64,000 nucleotides of DNA, from contig CM039462.1 in the NCBI GenBank assembly GCA_022414725.1, positions 61,195,311 to 61,259,310 of the forward strand. Direction: 5' to 3'. Below the pieces are notes generated by a model. That model was not told the origin of the DNA, made no database searches, and was given only the letters and a program-made list of their open reading frames with translations. Positions within the stretch are counted from its first letter, which is position 1; each line of letters starts with the position of its first letter. Made by a program: the position numbers and the translations under genes. Below are positions 46,233 to 58,687 of this stretch, piece after piece. This DNA comes from Microglena sp. YARC. Its lineage: Eukaryota > Chlorophyta > Chlorophyceae > Chlamydomonadales > Chlamydomonadaceae.

Positions 46233-46458
46233 CTGCCAACAAGACAGCGGAACAAAGCAAAGATTTAGCGATGCAGTTTTTCGTGAATTAAAAGACACCA
46301 AAGGCCTTCAGTGTAAATCCAACAAAAGGGATGTACACATCGATTATATTAGACCAGAGGTCACGATACATGATAATAATTTGTGTGATCATTTGTTATG
46401 CTTAATCAAACCACACTGCAGGCACCACAGCGCAACACATAGCTGTTGCCCTGACAGA

Positions 46459-46677
46459 CAAGTTCTATGCAGCGTCGCCTGCGACGCAAAAAAATGGCGG
46501 AGAGCGAACAGGAGGGACCGACAGGTGGCAACGAAAGCGAGTTAGTTACGAGGCAGTTGGCTGACGTGTCGGGCTTCATCATCACAGTCAGATGGAGGAA
46601 TGAATGGTCGGTCGGACGAACAAATGGGTAACACTGGGGGCTCCCTCTCCCCAGAAGGGGGGGCTCCGCCAAAAAAC
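46459..46677 (+). repeat. CAAGTCCTATGCAGCGTCG dispersed repeat, copy 4
   Basis: Starts CAAGTTCTATGCAGCGTCGC and ends GGGGGGGCTCCGCCAAAAAA. It separates the broken glycine-loop exon copy (46405-46440) from upstream DNA. Confidence 0.75.
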
Positions 46678-46679
46678 AT

Positions 46680-48240
46680 AAGCAGAGCTCATCATTAGGC
46701 AATCACTAGGCTATAAGTAGCCCTTTCATCAATTCATTGTTGTGAAATAATGATGAAGATGATGATGGTTACATCAACATTGTAACACTTTATTTTGTTT
46801 GACACGTCGCAAATTGAGCGACTCGGTGCCACCCCAGTGCCGCCCCTCCAACCCCTCGGAACGCAAAGCGCAGAGCCTGGAGGGTTTGGGGGGTGGCGGT
46901 GGGGGTGGGGCATTTCTGGCTAGTTTAACCAGACCCATGCGTCGCCATGCAGCGATGGAATGGCGACAAGTGGCACACAAAAAACCTGGTGCTGGACTAG
47001 ACTTTATATGTGCCCGGAGCTTGGCAGGTCGAGGCGAATTTATGAACACCAAAAACAAGAAGGAAAATGTGTTCTGACATTGTCATATTAATGTATGGCT
47101 CATTTTTGTAGAGAATAACACTTTGCATGCGGAGCCATGCAACCTAGTTCAAGTTCAAGTTCAATTTGAAACTGTCTACGACGATGGGATGAAAAATACT
47201 AAAAGACATGATAAATGAAAATCATGATACCAGTATGAGAAACAAAAATTTAAATGGTAAAAATTTGGATCCCCGATGTAAATGAAACAAGTAATCAAAC
47301 AAGTCAGTATCAAAACCACCAACCTCTATATGTATTCAACTTCTTAGATGCTTGCCTTGGCACTGCAGGGTCATGGAGTGTGGGTTTTTTAATGCCAGAC
47401 ATCTGAAGGCCAGGTTGAGTTTAGCTACTTGGGCTACTCAAGCCTGATTTCAGGATTGTTGCGTAGCCGCTCTGACGTTCGCACGGCGGAGTGCGGAGCA
47501 TGGGGGGGGGTTCAGGGGTTCATGTGCCGCCATGCAACGACGGAATGGCAAAGCGTCGCCAGGAAAAAAACAGTGATTAAATGTGGGTTTAAGACATGGG
47601 ATTGTGTTTATCATGCGTGATGCATGGGATGCCCAGCATGGGTGCATGGAAGTCACTTTTCTTCTTTTCGGCTACTAGCACCCGCTTCTAGGCAGCTCCC
47701 TGAGACTGCCACTGGGCCAAAGCCAAATATTCCAGGGGCACTGAAAAGCTGAAGATATCAGCTTCCAGCTTTCTAGGTTGCTTAAGGTTTGAATGAAGAG
47801 AGAGGCCAGGGAGCTGCCTAGAAGCTGTTGCTCATAGCTGAAAAGAAAAGCTATGATGGAAGTCTGTTGCATGAGTACACGCATGCAGTCTATCATGCAT
47901 GCTGCATGGAATGCCCTGCTTGGGTGCCTGGAGGTCTAGCTTGGTGCAGGCTACCATGCATGTTGCGTGGGATGCCTTGCTAGGATGCTTTGTGGTATAT
48001 TTCATGACTGTCTCAGTGCAGTCTATCAAGCAGCTGCATGGGATGCTTGGAGTTAAGGGGGGGCGCACGAGTTAGAAAAAGAACAAGCATAGGGATAGAC
48101 AGGTACCATGTCGCTCCTGCACAGGTCCCACTTGCCCTCGACTGCTTTTGCACTGCAATGGACCCAAGATATCAGGAAACCTAGGACCAGGTAAAAGACT
48201 AGGGTTCGATGGGGGGATGCCGTGTGGGGGGATGCCATAG
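46680..48240. other. Gene-free region with a duplicated segment
   Basis: Two related segments, at about 46860-47000 and 47485-47575 (CCATGCAGCGATGGAATGGC and CCATGCAACGACGGAATGGC), share short ORFs with no recognisable domain. A MITE lies at 47654-47855. 47880-48040 has GCATGGGATGCC repeats. Confidence 0.55.
47654..47855. mobile_element. Long-TIR MITE, copy 3, with 8-bp TSD
   Basis: ATGGAAGT lies at 47646-47653 and 47856-47863. Ends CACTTTTCTTCTTTTCGGCT and the reverse complement CATAGCTTTTCTTTTCAGCT pair over about 45 bp, including GCTTCTAGGCAGCTCCCTG. An 8-bp duplication and CA-starting TIR suggest the hAT superfamily. Confidence 0.8.
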
Positions 48241-48660
48241 CACCTTCATTGATGCCGTCAGCGAGAAGAAGCAGCTGTCAGTCAGAGCTCCGGGAACAAT
48301 CGCATACAGCGCGAAACTGTTAGGCATTGATGCCGGCATAGAGTAGAAGGGCACGCACTCCCGCCCATTGGCTGCCATAAGCGCGCCCAGTTAGAGCTTT
48401 GTTCTTGTTGCGAGTGACAAAAGCTGCTTGGGTGAGGAATCAGAGCTCTCATTGTGGCGTGGTCAAGACATTTTCAGATCGCGGAGCACAGAGATAGCGC
48501 TAAGCGCAGAGGCTAGGAAGTGTAGGTGAAATGAGCTTCGTCATGGACTGAGTTTGAAAAATGAGCGAGATTGAAAATTGACGGGTATGATGAAAATCGA
48601 GGTTTGTGGGGTGGAAATGTGCCAGATCAGGAATCGACGATTGAGGCGAAAATAGTAGGG
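48240..48660. repeat. Dispersed repeat shared (inverted) with 56030-56690
   Basis: GCGCGAAACTGTTAGGCATT, GATGCCGGCATAGAG, AGAAGGGCACGCACTCC and TCGCGGAGCACAGAG occur in reverse complement at 56100-56680. No ORF of note. Confidence 0.65.
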
Positions 48661-50190
48661 TGCCCTAACAGCTTGTTTCCAACCAACCAGTTGGGGGTCC
48701 GGTTAAGGATTGTGTTTCGGAGGGTTTAGACTCGACCTCTAGCCGGGCCTTAACTTTCGGGAAGATGGTTGGAAACGTTCCAGCAGTTAAGCAGTCCTTT
48801 GCACCTGACCAGGTCAGTTCAAAATGGGTCAACGTGGCAACTGCGCTCTGCAGCACTTCCTCGCGATTCATACGCTGATTTCAGCGTTTATTCCACTTCT
48901 GGCCGCTGCTGGTTGCCTCAGGAAGATCAGTCGAAAATTGCGTGGCAGGGACGGTGCCCTGCTGCTGCGAATCCATTTTGGTGAAACTCTGCGATCAATG
49001 ATGAGTGTCAGAGAAAGAAAGAAGGATGCGGGACTCCAAAGCAGCGTGATTTTTAAGAGGCGCGCTCCAACTTCGTGACGTCACCATATCTCATTCATCA
49101 ACCGAACTTAACCGCCCCTTAACTTTCTTTAATGGCGGGGGGGGTGCGCCATTGCACTAACCGGGACGGTTGGTTTTTAACCGGGGGGGGGGGTAGCTTG
49201 GGCCAGATCTGGTTCCACGTTTTGGCATGTCTCTAAGCCGGTTTAGAACCACCCATGACCGCGATGTTTTTCGGCAGATCGTCAGTTGACAACCTCGTGG
49301 TGAAGTATCGCAAAAAATCTCACGGTCATGCCTGGTTCTAAACGACCAAATATTGGCCTCAACATGGCTAAAAATTCCGAAAATCCGAAAAACAAGTTAC
49401 TCTTTTTACACTTTTTTCCCAGCCAAAATTTTATTCTTGAGTTCAAACACGTATTACCAAAATGTTTAATCCTGGCAAGAAATTTGAAAGGTCCGTATTT
49501 GGAATAGAGACTAGAAAAGGCAGATGTGGTGTATTTGGGCCCAAAACAGCCCTTAATGTGCACGAATGTCATGTTTGAGAAGTCTTATTCAAGTTGGAAA
49601 CACGACCCAAGTTGTAAGTCACTAGTTTGCACCCTCCCAGCATATTTTACCCAGATGGATTTGGTGTAGAAGTTGAGAAGGTCACCCATTTGGCCTACAC
49701 AAGTACCAAGCCAGGCCATTCCCAGCCCTTACAGGCTGGCATACGGACCCGCAGCAGTCGGAACGAGGGGCAGAATCGTGCAGTTTCTGATAATTCAACT
49801 TCAGGCAATGTGATGGATGGAGCAATTTGATGGCGATTGATCGATTCCCTGGCTCGATCTGTGCTCTGTGCAGCTCGCGGCAGTCACTTGCGTACGATCG
49901 TGTACTCTCGGTGCTTTCGGGCAGCTTTCTCCACAGGCCATGGCAGGAGGAGAATCTACGATGTAAACTCCGGAAATTGCTTCGCGTTTGCTTTTGCCTT
50001 TCAAAGAGACATCGGAAAAGCAGGAACCCAAATTTGGCTCGGGGCCCCCGGAGCTACCCCCCCCCCGTCTTAAACCGGACCTTAACTTTTTGTGTTTCCG
50101 ACCAAACACCGGTTAGCGCCGAAAATAACGAATTTAACCGCCGCTTAACCGGACCCTTAACTGGTTGGAAACAAGCTGTAAGGGCCCCTG
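48661..50190. mobile_element. 1.5-kb TIR element without transposase ORF
   Basis: The left end GCCCTAACAGCTTGTTTCCA then ACC-AGTT-GGGGTCCGGTTAAG is matched in reverse complement by the right end (GTCCGGTTAAG...AACTGGTTGGAAACAAGCTG TAAGGGC). Several internal CCGGTTAA and CTTAACTTT blocks recur near both ends. Internal ORFs up to 140 codons show no known domain. Target duplication unclear. Confidence 0.7.
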
Positions 50191-50965
50191 CGGTGGTCGG
50201 CCCAAGGGTGTGTCCGTTGAAGTGTTTGTACGTTGTGTACGGTATGTGATTGAAGCGGCAGGAAGGCAGGTTGTAGACTCTAATAGGCGCTAGGGGCAGG
50301 CAGGCAGAATGTCAGTTAGACGCGATGATAGAGCCCGTTTTGGTTGACGATGCCAATTTTGCCAATGGCTTCCGTCTTGCTTGGCTGAAATACCGTTGGC
50401 TCGCCTCGTATGGCGACGGCAACAGTCACGTGTTGGTTATATCGTTTTACCACCTTCGCACCCTGACGGACCCAATCCAACTGACTTCCAGACCATTCAA
50501 ACCGATTGTTCGCCCATCTCCAAGCGGAATTCCAACCGTTACAACAGGCATCTATCTATCTATCTATCTATTTATATACTATTAAAGTTGCGTTGTCCGC
50601 CCGACGACCGACCGACCGACCGACCGACCGACCGTTGTCACGGGTTCAGGGCTTATAACGTTTTACAGTTATGTTGGCCTTTTCTCGAAATCGAGTTTCC
50701 GAAAATGGGAGCGAATCTAGGGTCTGGGTAATCCCTCCCACCAGTATCAACCCCGAATCTACCCGCCATGAGACTGCCACGTCGTCGCTTCGCTTTGCGA
50801 GTTTTTCAAATTCCATGCCTCGGAAGTCTCAGATCCTCGGCTAAAACCCGCTACATTCTCCCTCGACAGTGCGCGCAATAAAACCCGCCACGCCTACAGG
50901 CGGCCTTCTTTCCCTCTTTCTTTCCTCCTTTCCACCTTTCTTTCTTTCCAGTTGGTACGCCCGAC

Positions 50966-51250
50966 TATCAGCTTGGATAACACTCCGGAGAGTGGACTTT
51001 GTGTGTGCAGCACGCCAATCTATAAATGCGGAGACGAGAATAAAATTACAAAAGACTGGGGAACCATAAAGGGACACCAGCGGAGGAAAGGGGCGGTAGC
51101 CTGGAACCTGATCAGGGTACACAGTGTCATGGAGAATGACACAGTCTACGGGAAGCTGACATAGTACTGTCAGGACCGATAGTTCTAAGGGAGTACATAA
51201 GGAGTCACCAAGACATAAAACAAGCGAGAGCACCGCTATTCATGCTGATA
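50966..51250. mobile_element. LTR (left) of nested non-coding LTR retrotransposon
   Basis: 285 bp, beginning TATCAGC and ending GCTGATA. It differs from 54835-55119 at two positions that I can see. CCGAC immediately precedes it (50961-50965). Confidence 0.9.
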
Positions 51251-54200
51251 CTCCACCTATGACGCAGGTGACATACAATACTAGTACTCCACCTATGGCA
51301 CTGGGGACATAGAACCATAACTTGGTAGCAAAACAAAATTATTAAGGAACGGCGGAAAAACAGGAAACCAGAAGAAAGCCTTGTCTAAAATAAAAGGATG
51401 AGAAAGGATGAACCAAAAACCACTGTAGTACTCCGAAAATGTAGCAGCAAAAAACTTGGGTCATACCGAGCTGAGCTGAGACCAAAATGGAAATGTAACC
51501 ATCCATGGTAAGCGCAAAAATACTATTCATCCAGAATAGTAGGCACCAAACCAGAAAATCACAGGGAGGCCAAACAGAAATCAATCCTAATACCAAAGGA
51601 AGGGGAACAACGGTGACTGAAAGAACCGAGAACTTAACCTAAAGAGAAGACTGAAAAAATCGTATATCAAAGTTGGGGAACAACGGTATAGAAAACCCGA
51701 TCCGGGAATAGGAACCTAACGCCAATCAATGATAACCAAAGAGACGGATTGAAATATCGTGTGAGCGCAGCACACGAGAGAATCAAAGCCTAAAGGACGC
51801 AGACAAGAGGACACTAAAGACTACGATGGAAAAAAAAAGTCGATGGAAAAATCCACTTCCTTAAAAACTATTCTTAGCATAGAATTCATGACTAGGTTGG
51901 GATGAAAAAACCATGATGATCTGGTTTCTCACTCAAAGATGGAAGTAAGAAGATTTCTGAAAGTTAATTATCATAAATCCCCAGCTACGGCACTAACGAA
52001 AAACATTCTAAGAGGTGGGTATCGCACCGCAAAGAAGTCATGCACTCAAGACACACCAAGCGCCTAACCACAAGCAAACCAAACCTGCAGCAACTGAAAA
52101 AATCCAAAGGATGCGAAGTTAAAATTTTCAAGAAACTTGTAACCAACAAAGGAAACACAGTTCAATGAACAATAGAAGGGTAGATGTACAACCATAGTAC
52201 ATAAAACCTATTGTCCACCTGAAAAATAGTAAACGCATAAAAAGGACTTCAAAGAATTTACTGCAAAGGATGGACTGAAAGGGCGCTTGAAATACACTCG
52301 GAAAACAAGAAAGAGGTGAGCGGCGGTACATCTGCAAGTACAACTGCAAGATTACCCAGCCCACCAATTCACAGTAAAATCCGAAGGGAAACAACTACTA
52401 CACTCCACAAAAAGTTCCAATCACATGAGGGGCTGGTGATCTAAAAACAGTGTGGAGTAAAAAGAAATAGCTAATCTATGATGAGCTCCACCGAACGAAC
52501 CATCTGCCTATGGAACTAAGAGTCAGAAACCATCAAGACGCTATAACGGTGGTCTGAATTAAGTACCACCTTCCACCAAAACCAAGAAAGACAGCTGAAA
52601 GGAAGCTGCCTAAACAAAGCGTCGTAACGCTCCACCAATCTAGACTACCCTATAAGTCAGTCTAGGAGGTGCTGAGGAATAGGCACTCACACATAGGGCC
52701 ATGTTAACCTACGTATGAGAACCAGCAGCACCTAAAACAATGAATCCTGGGTTGACTGTAACACCCCAGCCATACGCAGTATCAAACTAGACCAGTGTTC
52801 AAGATCATCACTTGCGCTATCGGCAACGGCTACGTCATCACAGTGACTATAAGGCAATGGACCTGATCCAGGTACCACTATGATCGAAGGCTGTCTAAAT
52901 CCTAAAGCTTCACCGCTAAAACGTGGCACAGAGGAGGGCCTGGCGACCCCCTGAGATTCGGCTAAGATTATAGTTGGATATCCAACTCCCCCCCGCCCTA
53001 AAACTTCACACACAATACAGCAAGATCAGGCCCTGGTCTAGAATGCAACAATGATACATCCAGCCAGGCCAGCCAACAACAATTGGGGTTGTTAAAGGGC
53101 GTAGGGAATTACCGGGAACACATAACATATCACCGTTTGATGACAGGAGGGATGCAAGCGGGCACGGGGACCCATACTAAAGGGAGAACCCAGGAAGACA
53201 GTTTAGAACTGAACTGGAGATAGAGAGTACATCACTACTCACTACTAACTGGCGCAACATTGGAAACCCAAATATAATAACCCTTACTCACCAGGGAATA
53301 CCCAACCAGTCTACCAAATAACGCCTTTCTAACTAGCTTGTTGCGTGACTGCCCAATACTAAGATTACATAGCAAGGGCAACCAAACAAACGCAACAACG
53401 ACACATCAGGTGCAACCCCAAAGAAAAGCTCCGAAGGAGTCTTGTCTCCCTAGATGAACACGCGATTGCAAAGATAACACACTAGCACCATGCTGAGCAG
53501 TGTCATCATCAACAACTCATGCATGCCCCAACTAATCGAGATCAACCATGCCTCTATACCACTTAACTAAAAATTCCTAAGCCCTATCAGAACTCAAACA
53601 CTTGAACCCAAACTCACGTAGCTAAGGCATACACCTAAGTGGGGAACCAGGGGCACTGGAAGACAAAGTAGTAACCTCTGTCGAACCACGGAACGCACCC
53701 AGGGGTCACAAGGAGCCTAAGAGAGAAAAATATCCACCAAGATATCATGCCAAAGATCCTCCACGGCCGCTGGACTAGGGCCAGGACGGCGTCCACTGCG
53801 GCCTGTAGCATGGGCGAAGTCCGGCGCTGCGAGACCTGGGATCACAGAAGGTGGGGAAGCGTTAGGTCGAAGTCGAGATTTGAGGTATGGGAAAAAAAGG
53901 AGACGAGAATGACAGTGCAGCAAGTCGCACCTGGTGCAGAAAATCGCACCAATGGCAGAAAATCGCAAATCGCAAGGGCAGAATTCGAACATTTATCGCT
54001 AGGATGCGAAGAGCAGAGCCGAGGCATGTAAAGGTCCTAATATCCCGCCGTCGATGATCAGTCAATCTCAAGTCCCCCCCTCTATCGCTCGACTCAACCG
54101 GTTGGGGGGTAGAGGGAGCAGCACCCGTAGTGGTGCTGACCATACCCCCTGCTTCCTACCACCTCCAGAATCTCCAGGTCCAGACGCGTAGGTCGTCCTC

Positions 54201-54834
54201 CTCTGGCGAACCCTACGGCAGTGCCGGCGATCCGCCAGCTTGATCGAAAAAATTATCCAGAAGGTAGCACAGAGCCACTAGAGCGCAAGCTCATGCCAGT
54301 AGCCGACCGTCGGCTGGGCAGAGCAAAGGGGGCAAAGACGACGTAGACATCAGCAGGGAGCTTGGTCGGCTTGGCAACCTCCGGTATGCAGGCAGAGCCT
54401 CAAACACCGGAGAAAGGTTAGCGACGTCAAGGACGCGAGCAGACGAAGACGGGGTATCTCCACCGATGTCCAGGCTAGTCGCCGACTTGAGTCTGCACGT
54501 CACAGTCATCTACGACAGACGGGAGGAGGCGACAGACGGCATGGGAGGAAAAGGAAGAGAAGATGGAGGAATGACCGGGGGGGTTACTTCCACGATGGCG
54601 GAAGGACTCTCATGACCGCTAGCAGAGGCAGCTGGTGCACAAACGTCTAGCCAATCATCAAGAGGAGCCGTTCCTCCGTTGGAAGGATTGGTCGCAGCCA
54701 TCGCTGAGAATGATACTGCGCATCCCGCGCGTCCAGGAAAGACCATCCATGTCATGGAGTTTCTCAAAATGGCGGGAGGTCCTCGCGGAAGTTGCATCGC
54801 AAAGCAGTGGTAGTAAATGAAGGACCGTATAACC
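51251..54834 (-). mobile_element. Internal region of nested LTR element, no long ORF
   Basis: 3.6 kb without a reverse transcriptase, integrase or protease motif. Small minus-strand frames near the right LTR (54797 downward: MQLPRGPPAILRNSMTWMVF) may be remnants of a gag leader, and AGGTGGAG abuts the left LTR on the minus strand as a short purine tract, so minus-strand sense is favoured. This is a large non-autonomous (LARD-like) element. Confidence 0.7.
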
Positions 54835-55119
54835 TATCAGCTTGGATAACACTCCGGAGAGTGGACTTTGTGTGTGCAGCACGCCAATCTATAAATGCGG
54901 AGACGAGAATAAAATTACAAAAGACTGGGGAACCATAAAGGGACACCAGCGGAGGAAAGGGGCGGTAGCCTGGAACCTGATCAGGGTACACAGTGTCATG
55001 AAGAATGACACAGTCTACGGGAAGCTGACATAGTACTGTCAGGACCGATAGTGCTAAGGGAGTACATAAGGAGTCACCAAGACATAAAACAAGCGAGAGC
55101 ACCGCTATTCATGCTGATA
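54835..55119. mobile_element. LTR (right) of nested non-coding LTR retrotransposon
   Basis: 285 bp, TATCAGC...GCTGATA, followed by CCGAC (55120-55124). This matches the left flank and gives a 5-bp target duplication. Confidence 0.9.
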
Positions 55120-55919
55120 CCGACCTTGCGCAAAAGTAGAACAGCTGCACTCCTGCGCTCCGGCTATACTTCCTGGCGCACTGCTAGCTTTCCTTCTTGC
55201 TCTGCTATTATTTTCATGGATTTCACCACCATGTCAATGGATTTGGTTTCCTCCGACGGAAACCAAGATCCGTCATTCCAAAGGGAATTTATTCCCACTG
55301 CTCCCTTCGCTCCCTTCGCTCCCCTCGCTCCCTTCGCTGCCCCTGCTCGTGCCCCTGCTCCTGCTCCGGCACCTGCTCCGGCACCTGCTCCTCCTTTTGC
55401 TCCTGTTCCTGCTGACAGTGGCGAGGATACAGCTTGGGGGCTTGCTAGAGGACCGCTACCAGGTACTCTTATACGCCATGGATCGGCAGGATCAAATGAG
55501 TCACAATGCCCACTGTGCTGGGAAACGATGAAAACGAGTAGCTTACGAAAGCATAGCGGCAGCAAAGCATGCGACAAAATCAGGGATCGATTAGTGCACC
55601 AGGGTGGACCACTACCCCCCCCCTTGTAGAAAGGTGGAAAGGAGGAAAGAAAGAGGGAAAGAAGGCCGCCTGTAGGCGTGGCGGGTTTTATTGCGCGCAC
55701 TGTTGAGGGAGAATGTAGCGGGTTTTAGCCGAGGATCTGAGACTTCCGAGGCACGGAATTTGAAAAACTCGCAAAGCGAACCGACGACGTGGCAGTCTCA
55801 TGGCGGGGTAGATTCGGGGTTGATACGGGTGGGAGGGATTACCCAGACCCTAGATTCGCTCCCATTTTCGGAAACTCGATTTCGAGAAAAGGCCATCATA
55901 ACTGTAAAACGCTATAACT

Positions 55920-58423
55920 GGCAATGGTTCCGCTTATCTGGCAAGCATTTTCCAGCTGGTCTGGCACATTTACACCTCAACCGCCAACTGCTGATCTGGC
56001 ACAAGTCCACCTCAACCCGCGATTTTCAAACGCTTTCACCTCCCCCGACGAGTTCAAACCCGCATCTTTCACCTGCTTTCACCATGCGACAGCGCCAAGC
56101 GCGCTCTTCGCGCTCCGCGATCTGACAATGGCTTGGCCCACACCACAATGGGAGCTTTGCTCCCTCACCCAAGCATGTTTGTCTTCAACTTTTTCTCCAT
56201 TCCCGAATTTGCACGCGCACTTATACTGTCCACTAACTTCGATATGAGCTCTTGCTGAACCACCTAATATAACCTTGCTGCTCTCCCCGTTACAACACTC
56301 TCTTCTCCTTCTCCTGCTCGCTCGCTGGCTGCTTTTCCATCGCGTGATCCCCAGCTCCTCGCTTAATCGTTCAATCTACACAAGCGTGGACCAGCCCTGG
56401 GAACCTCAAATCAGCGATAGGCAGGTGTTCTAGACCAGTTTTGGCCAAACCACCTCAGTCGCTTATGAGCGCTCACTCAGAAGCTATTTCTCCACGAGTA
56501 TTACAACTGCTGCCGTTGAATTGAATGCTTGACGCCCTTTTTTCACTTGCAACAGGGACAAAGCTCTGACAAGGCGCGCTCATGGCCAACATGCTTTGCA
56601 CTGGCCGGAATGCGTGCCCTTCTTCTCCCTGCCGGCATCAATGCCTAACAATTTCGCGCTGCATGCAGATTGTTCTCGGACATCTCACCGACAGCTGCTC
56701 CCTGCTTTTCCCCCCCTAGCCTTCAATTCCAGCGAGGGCATAGCTGATAGCTGATGGGCAACGCATTTATTCCTGCAGCGATGTGTCTGCTTTGTACCAA
56801 ACGAGCAACTCTTTGGTTCAGGAGTTTGCGGGGTGGGAAGGGTCCGCACGCGAAATGCTATGCCTAACATGCTCCCTGGATGCTACTTCCCCTTGCCCTC
56901 TAACTTCGGTCAAACCTGAAATGCATCGCATTGATTCCTACAACGCTGTGTCCGTTTCCCCAGGAATCAAGCTGCTCTTGGGGGGGGGGGGGGGGGGGGG
57001 GGGGCATACATGCATGGGGGTGGTTGGTAATGGTGTTGCGTGTACATTTGTGTTGTGGCCATCTGCCACTCAACTGTCAGTGTGATGGTGATGATCATGG
57101 AAACAGTGCACGATGACAAGCCACCTAATGTGAAAATCGAATCTAGGAGCATCTTTTGACGAAACGCGCAAATAATGATTCTTGAATTCGGACGCTGATG
57201 CTGCATGTTCAAAGGCTTCTTCTTGGAGGCAGCCAATTCGGAGAACAGGGCGCCCCACGTGCGCTGCCTTCCTGGTGCTATCAGGTCAGGGCATGGTAGG
57301 TTCCGAGACAGTCGAAATGCTCGGTTTCGGTTTCAGGACTCTGAAATTTCCTGTGCGGACGGATAGACGGACAACTAAGTACTAAGTACTTTAGTAGTAT
57401 AGATTCTGGAATACACGGGTTTATCGCTTAACCGCGGGAGAATGTAGGAGGTTTAAGCTCGAGCTCAACTCTTTGAGTCCAGAAAAACAAAGACGTTCAA
57501 TTCCTTTCTCTCCTGATACTTCATTTCAAGTTAAGACGTCTGTCCAACGTCACATTCAGTATAAAATGCAGTCCAGCATTATGATGCGTAAGGCTTCTTC
57601 CGCAGGCCTTAAGGTGGGTCTCAATGCTGGATCAGTCTTGCTGATTAACATAGCCTGCGTCCGTGCGTCGTGATTTGTGCCGTTGCAGACTTGCATCCAC
57701 CTTCCGAGCGAGAGTTGCCATGATTTCTGATGACCTATGAACAACAAACCAAAATACCAAAATACCAGATGCATGCGTGTTCGTTGTCCTGACCGACGCC
57801 GACGCCTGCGCCTGCAGTCGTCCCATGTGATTGTAATTTTCATGCTACCAGATTCCATAATATGTATTGGATTTCATGCTGTTTCGCTTTCGATCCTGCT
57901 CACTACTTGCTAATGCTCAATCCAAGCGTCTGACAAGGGTACTTGTTTAATCTCGCACGTTCAGGGCCGTGCCCAGCTGCTGGTCGCCGCTGCTCTGATC
58001 CAGAAGGCCAAGGGAAACAACTCAGGCTGCACCCCCAGGTTAATCACGCGCTCCGCCACTCTTTCTTGGCATTTAGCGGTTTGCTGCCCTTGTTAGTTGA
58101 CCTCGCTCGTTGCTTCAGCTTGCGCCATCTCAAAAACCTTGACCTTGAAATAGCACTGATCTGCTCGCCCACGATCGATGAATTGGCTCTGCGACATGAT
58201 CCCCGTGCCCGGCATACATTTCCGGTTGTGAAACTGCATAAGCAGCAACCTTCTTCGCTGCATCTGATCTCCACCAATCGAAGCCCTTTTTAAATCGGTT
58301 TCGAGCCCGTCAGATGCTGTTCCTGTCACATGCTGCACGCTGTTAGGGTTTGGTCCCTCATGCTGCCCTGCAAGGCATTCCCCCGCCCCCGGCATTCCCC
58401 CCCAGCAAGACATCCCCATGCAT
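55920..58423. other. Gene-free region upstream of the chromovirus
   Basis: 56030-56690 is the inverted copy of the repeat at 48240-48660. A G run lies at 56979-57003. 57473-57674 has a plus-strand frame of 66 codons with no known domain. I see no supported gene. Confidence 0.55.
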
Positions 58424-58687
58424 TGTGACGTATGAATACGTCTTAACAAACACAAAAGTGTTCAACGAGATGATAGGGGAATGATCCCTAATATTGTCTG
58501 CCTTAGAGCATACCAGCCGTGCTTATATGCTCGTCACATCATCTCGCGCGTCGCCTGAACTTCAGGGTTCAGATCGCTTCGTTCGACTTCCCGTCTGTAG
58601 GAGTCGTCCTACTACGACTCTTCACCTACTTCCGGGAAGTCGTCGCCCCCTCGAGGGGACGCGGTGTGAGGATCGTTATCCGTCACA
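58424..58687 (-). mobile_element. 3' LTR of Ty3 chromovirus
   Basis: 264 bp with ends TGTGACG...CGTCACA, differing from 63665-63928 at two positions. TGCAT precedes it (58419-58423). The minus-strand purine tract AGAGAGGGGGGAAT abuts it inside the element. Confidence 0.97.

Larger units (their letters stand above)
50653..55917. mobile_element. Long-TIR element (about 300-bp TIRs), host of a nested LTR element
   Basis: The segment from about 50654 (TTATAACGTTTTACAGTTAT, CGAAATCGAGTTTCCG, AACCCGCTACATTCTCCCTC, CGCCACGCCTACAGGCGGCC, TTTCCTCCTTTCCACC) to about 50955 recurs inverted at about 55620-55917. Without the nested LTR element it would be about 1.1 kb. Its interior (55125-55625) is partly open on the plus strand, with an Ala/Pro repeat region and CPLCWETMKTSSLRKH, a zinc-finger-like motif. 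An (ACCG)n tract lies just outside the left end. Confidence 0.75.

Noticed and set aside
51251..54834. Hydrophobic minus-strand ORFs as membrane-protein exons
   Set aside because: They are short, lack splice logic, and fall within a young LTR element with no other coding signal.
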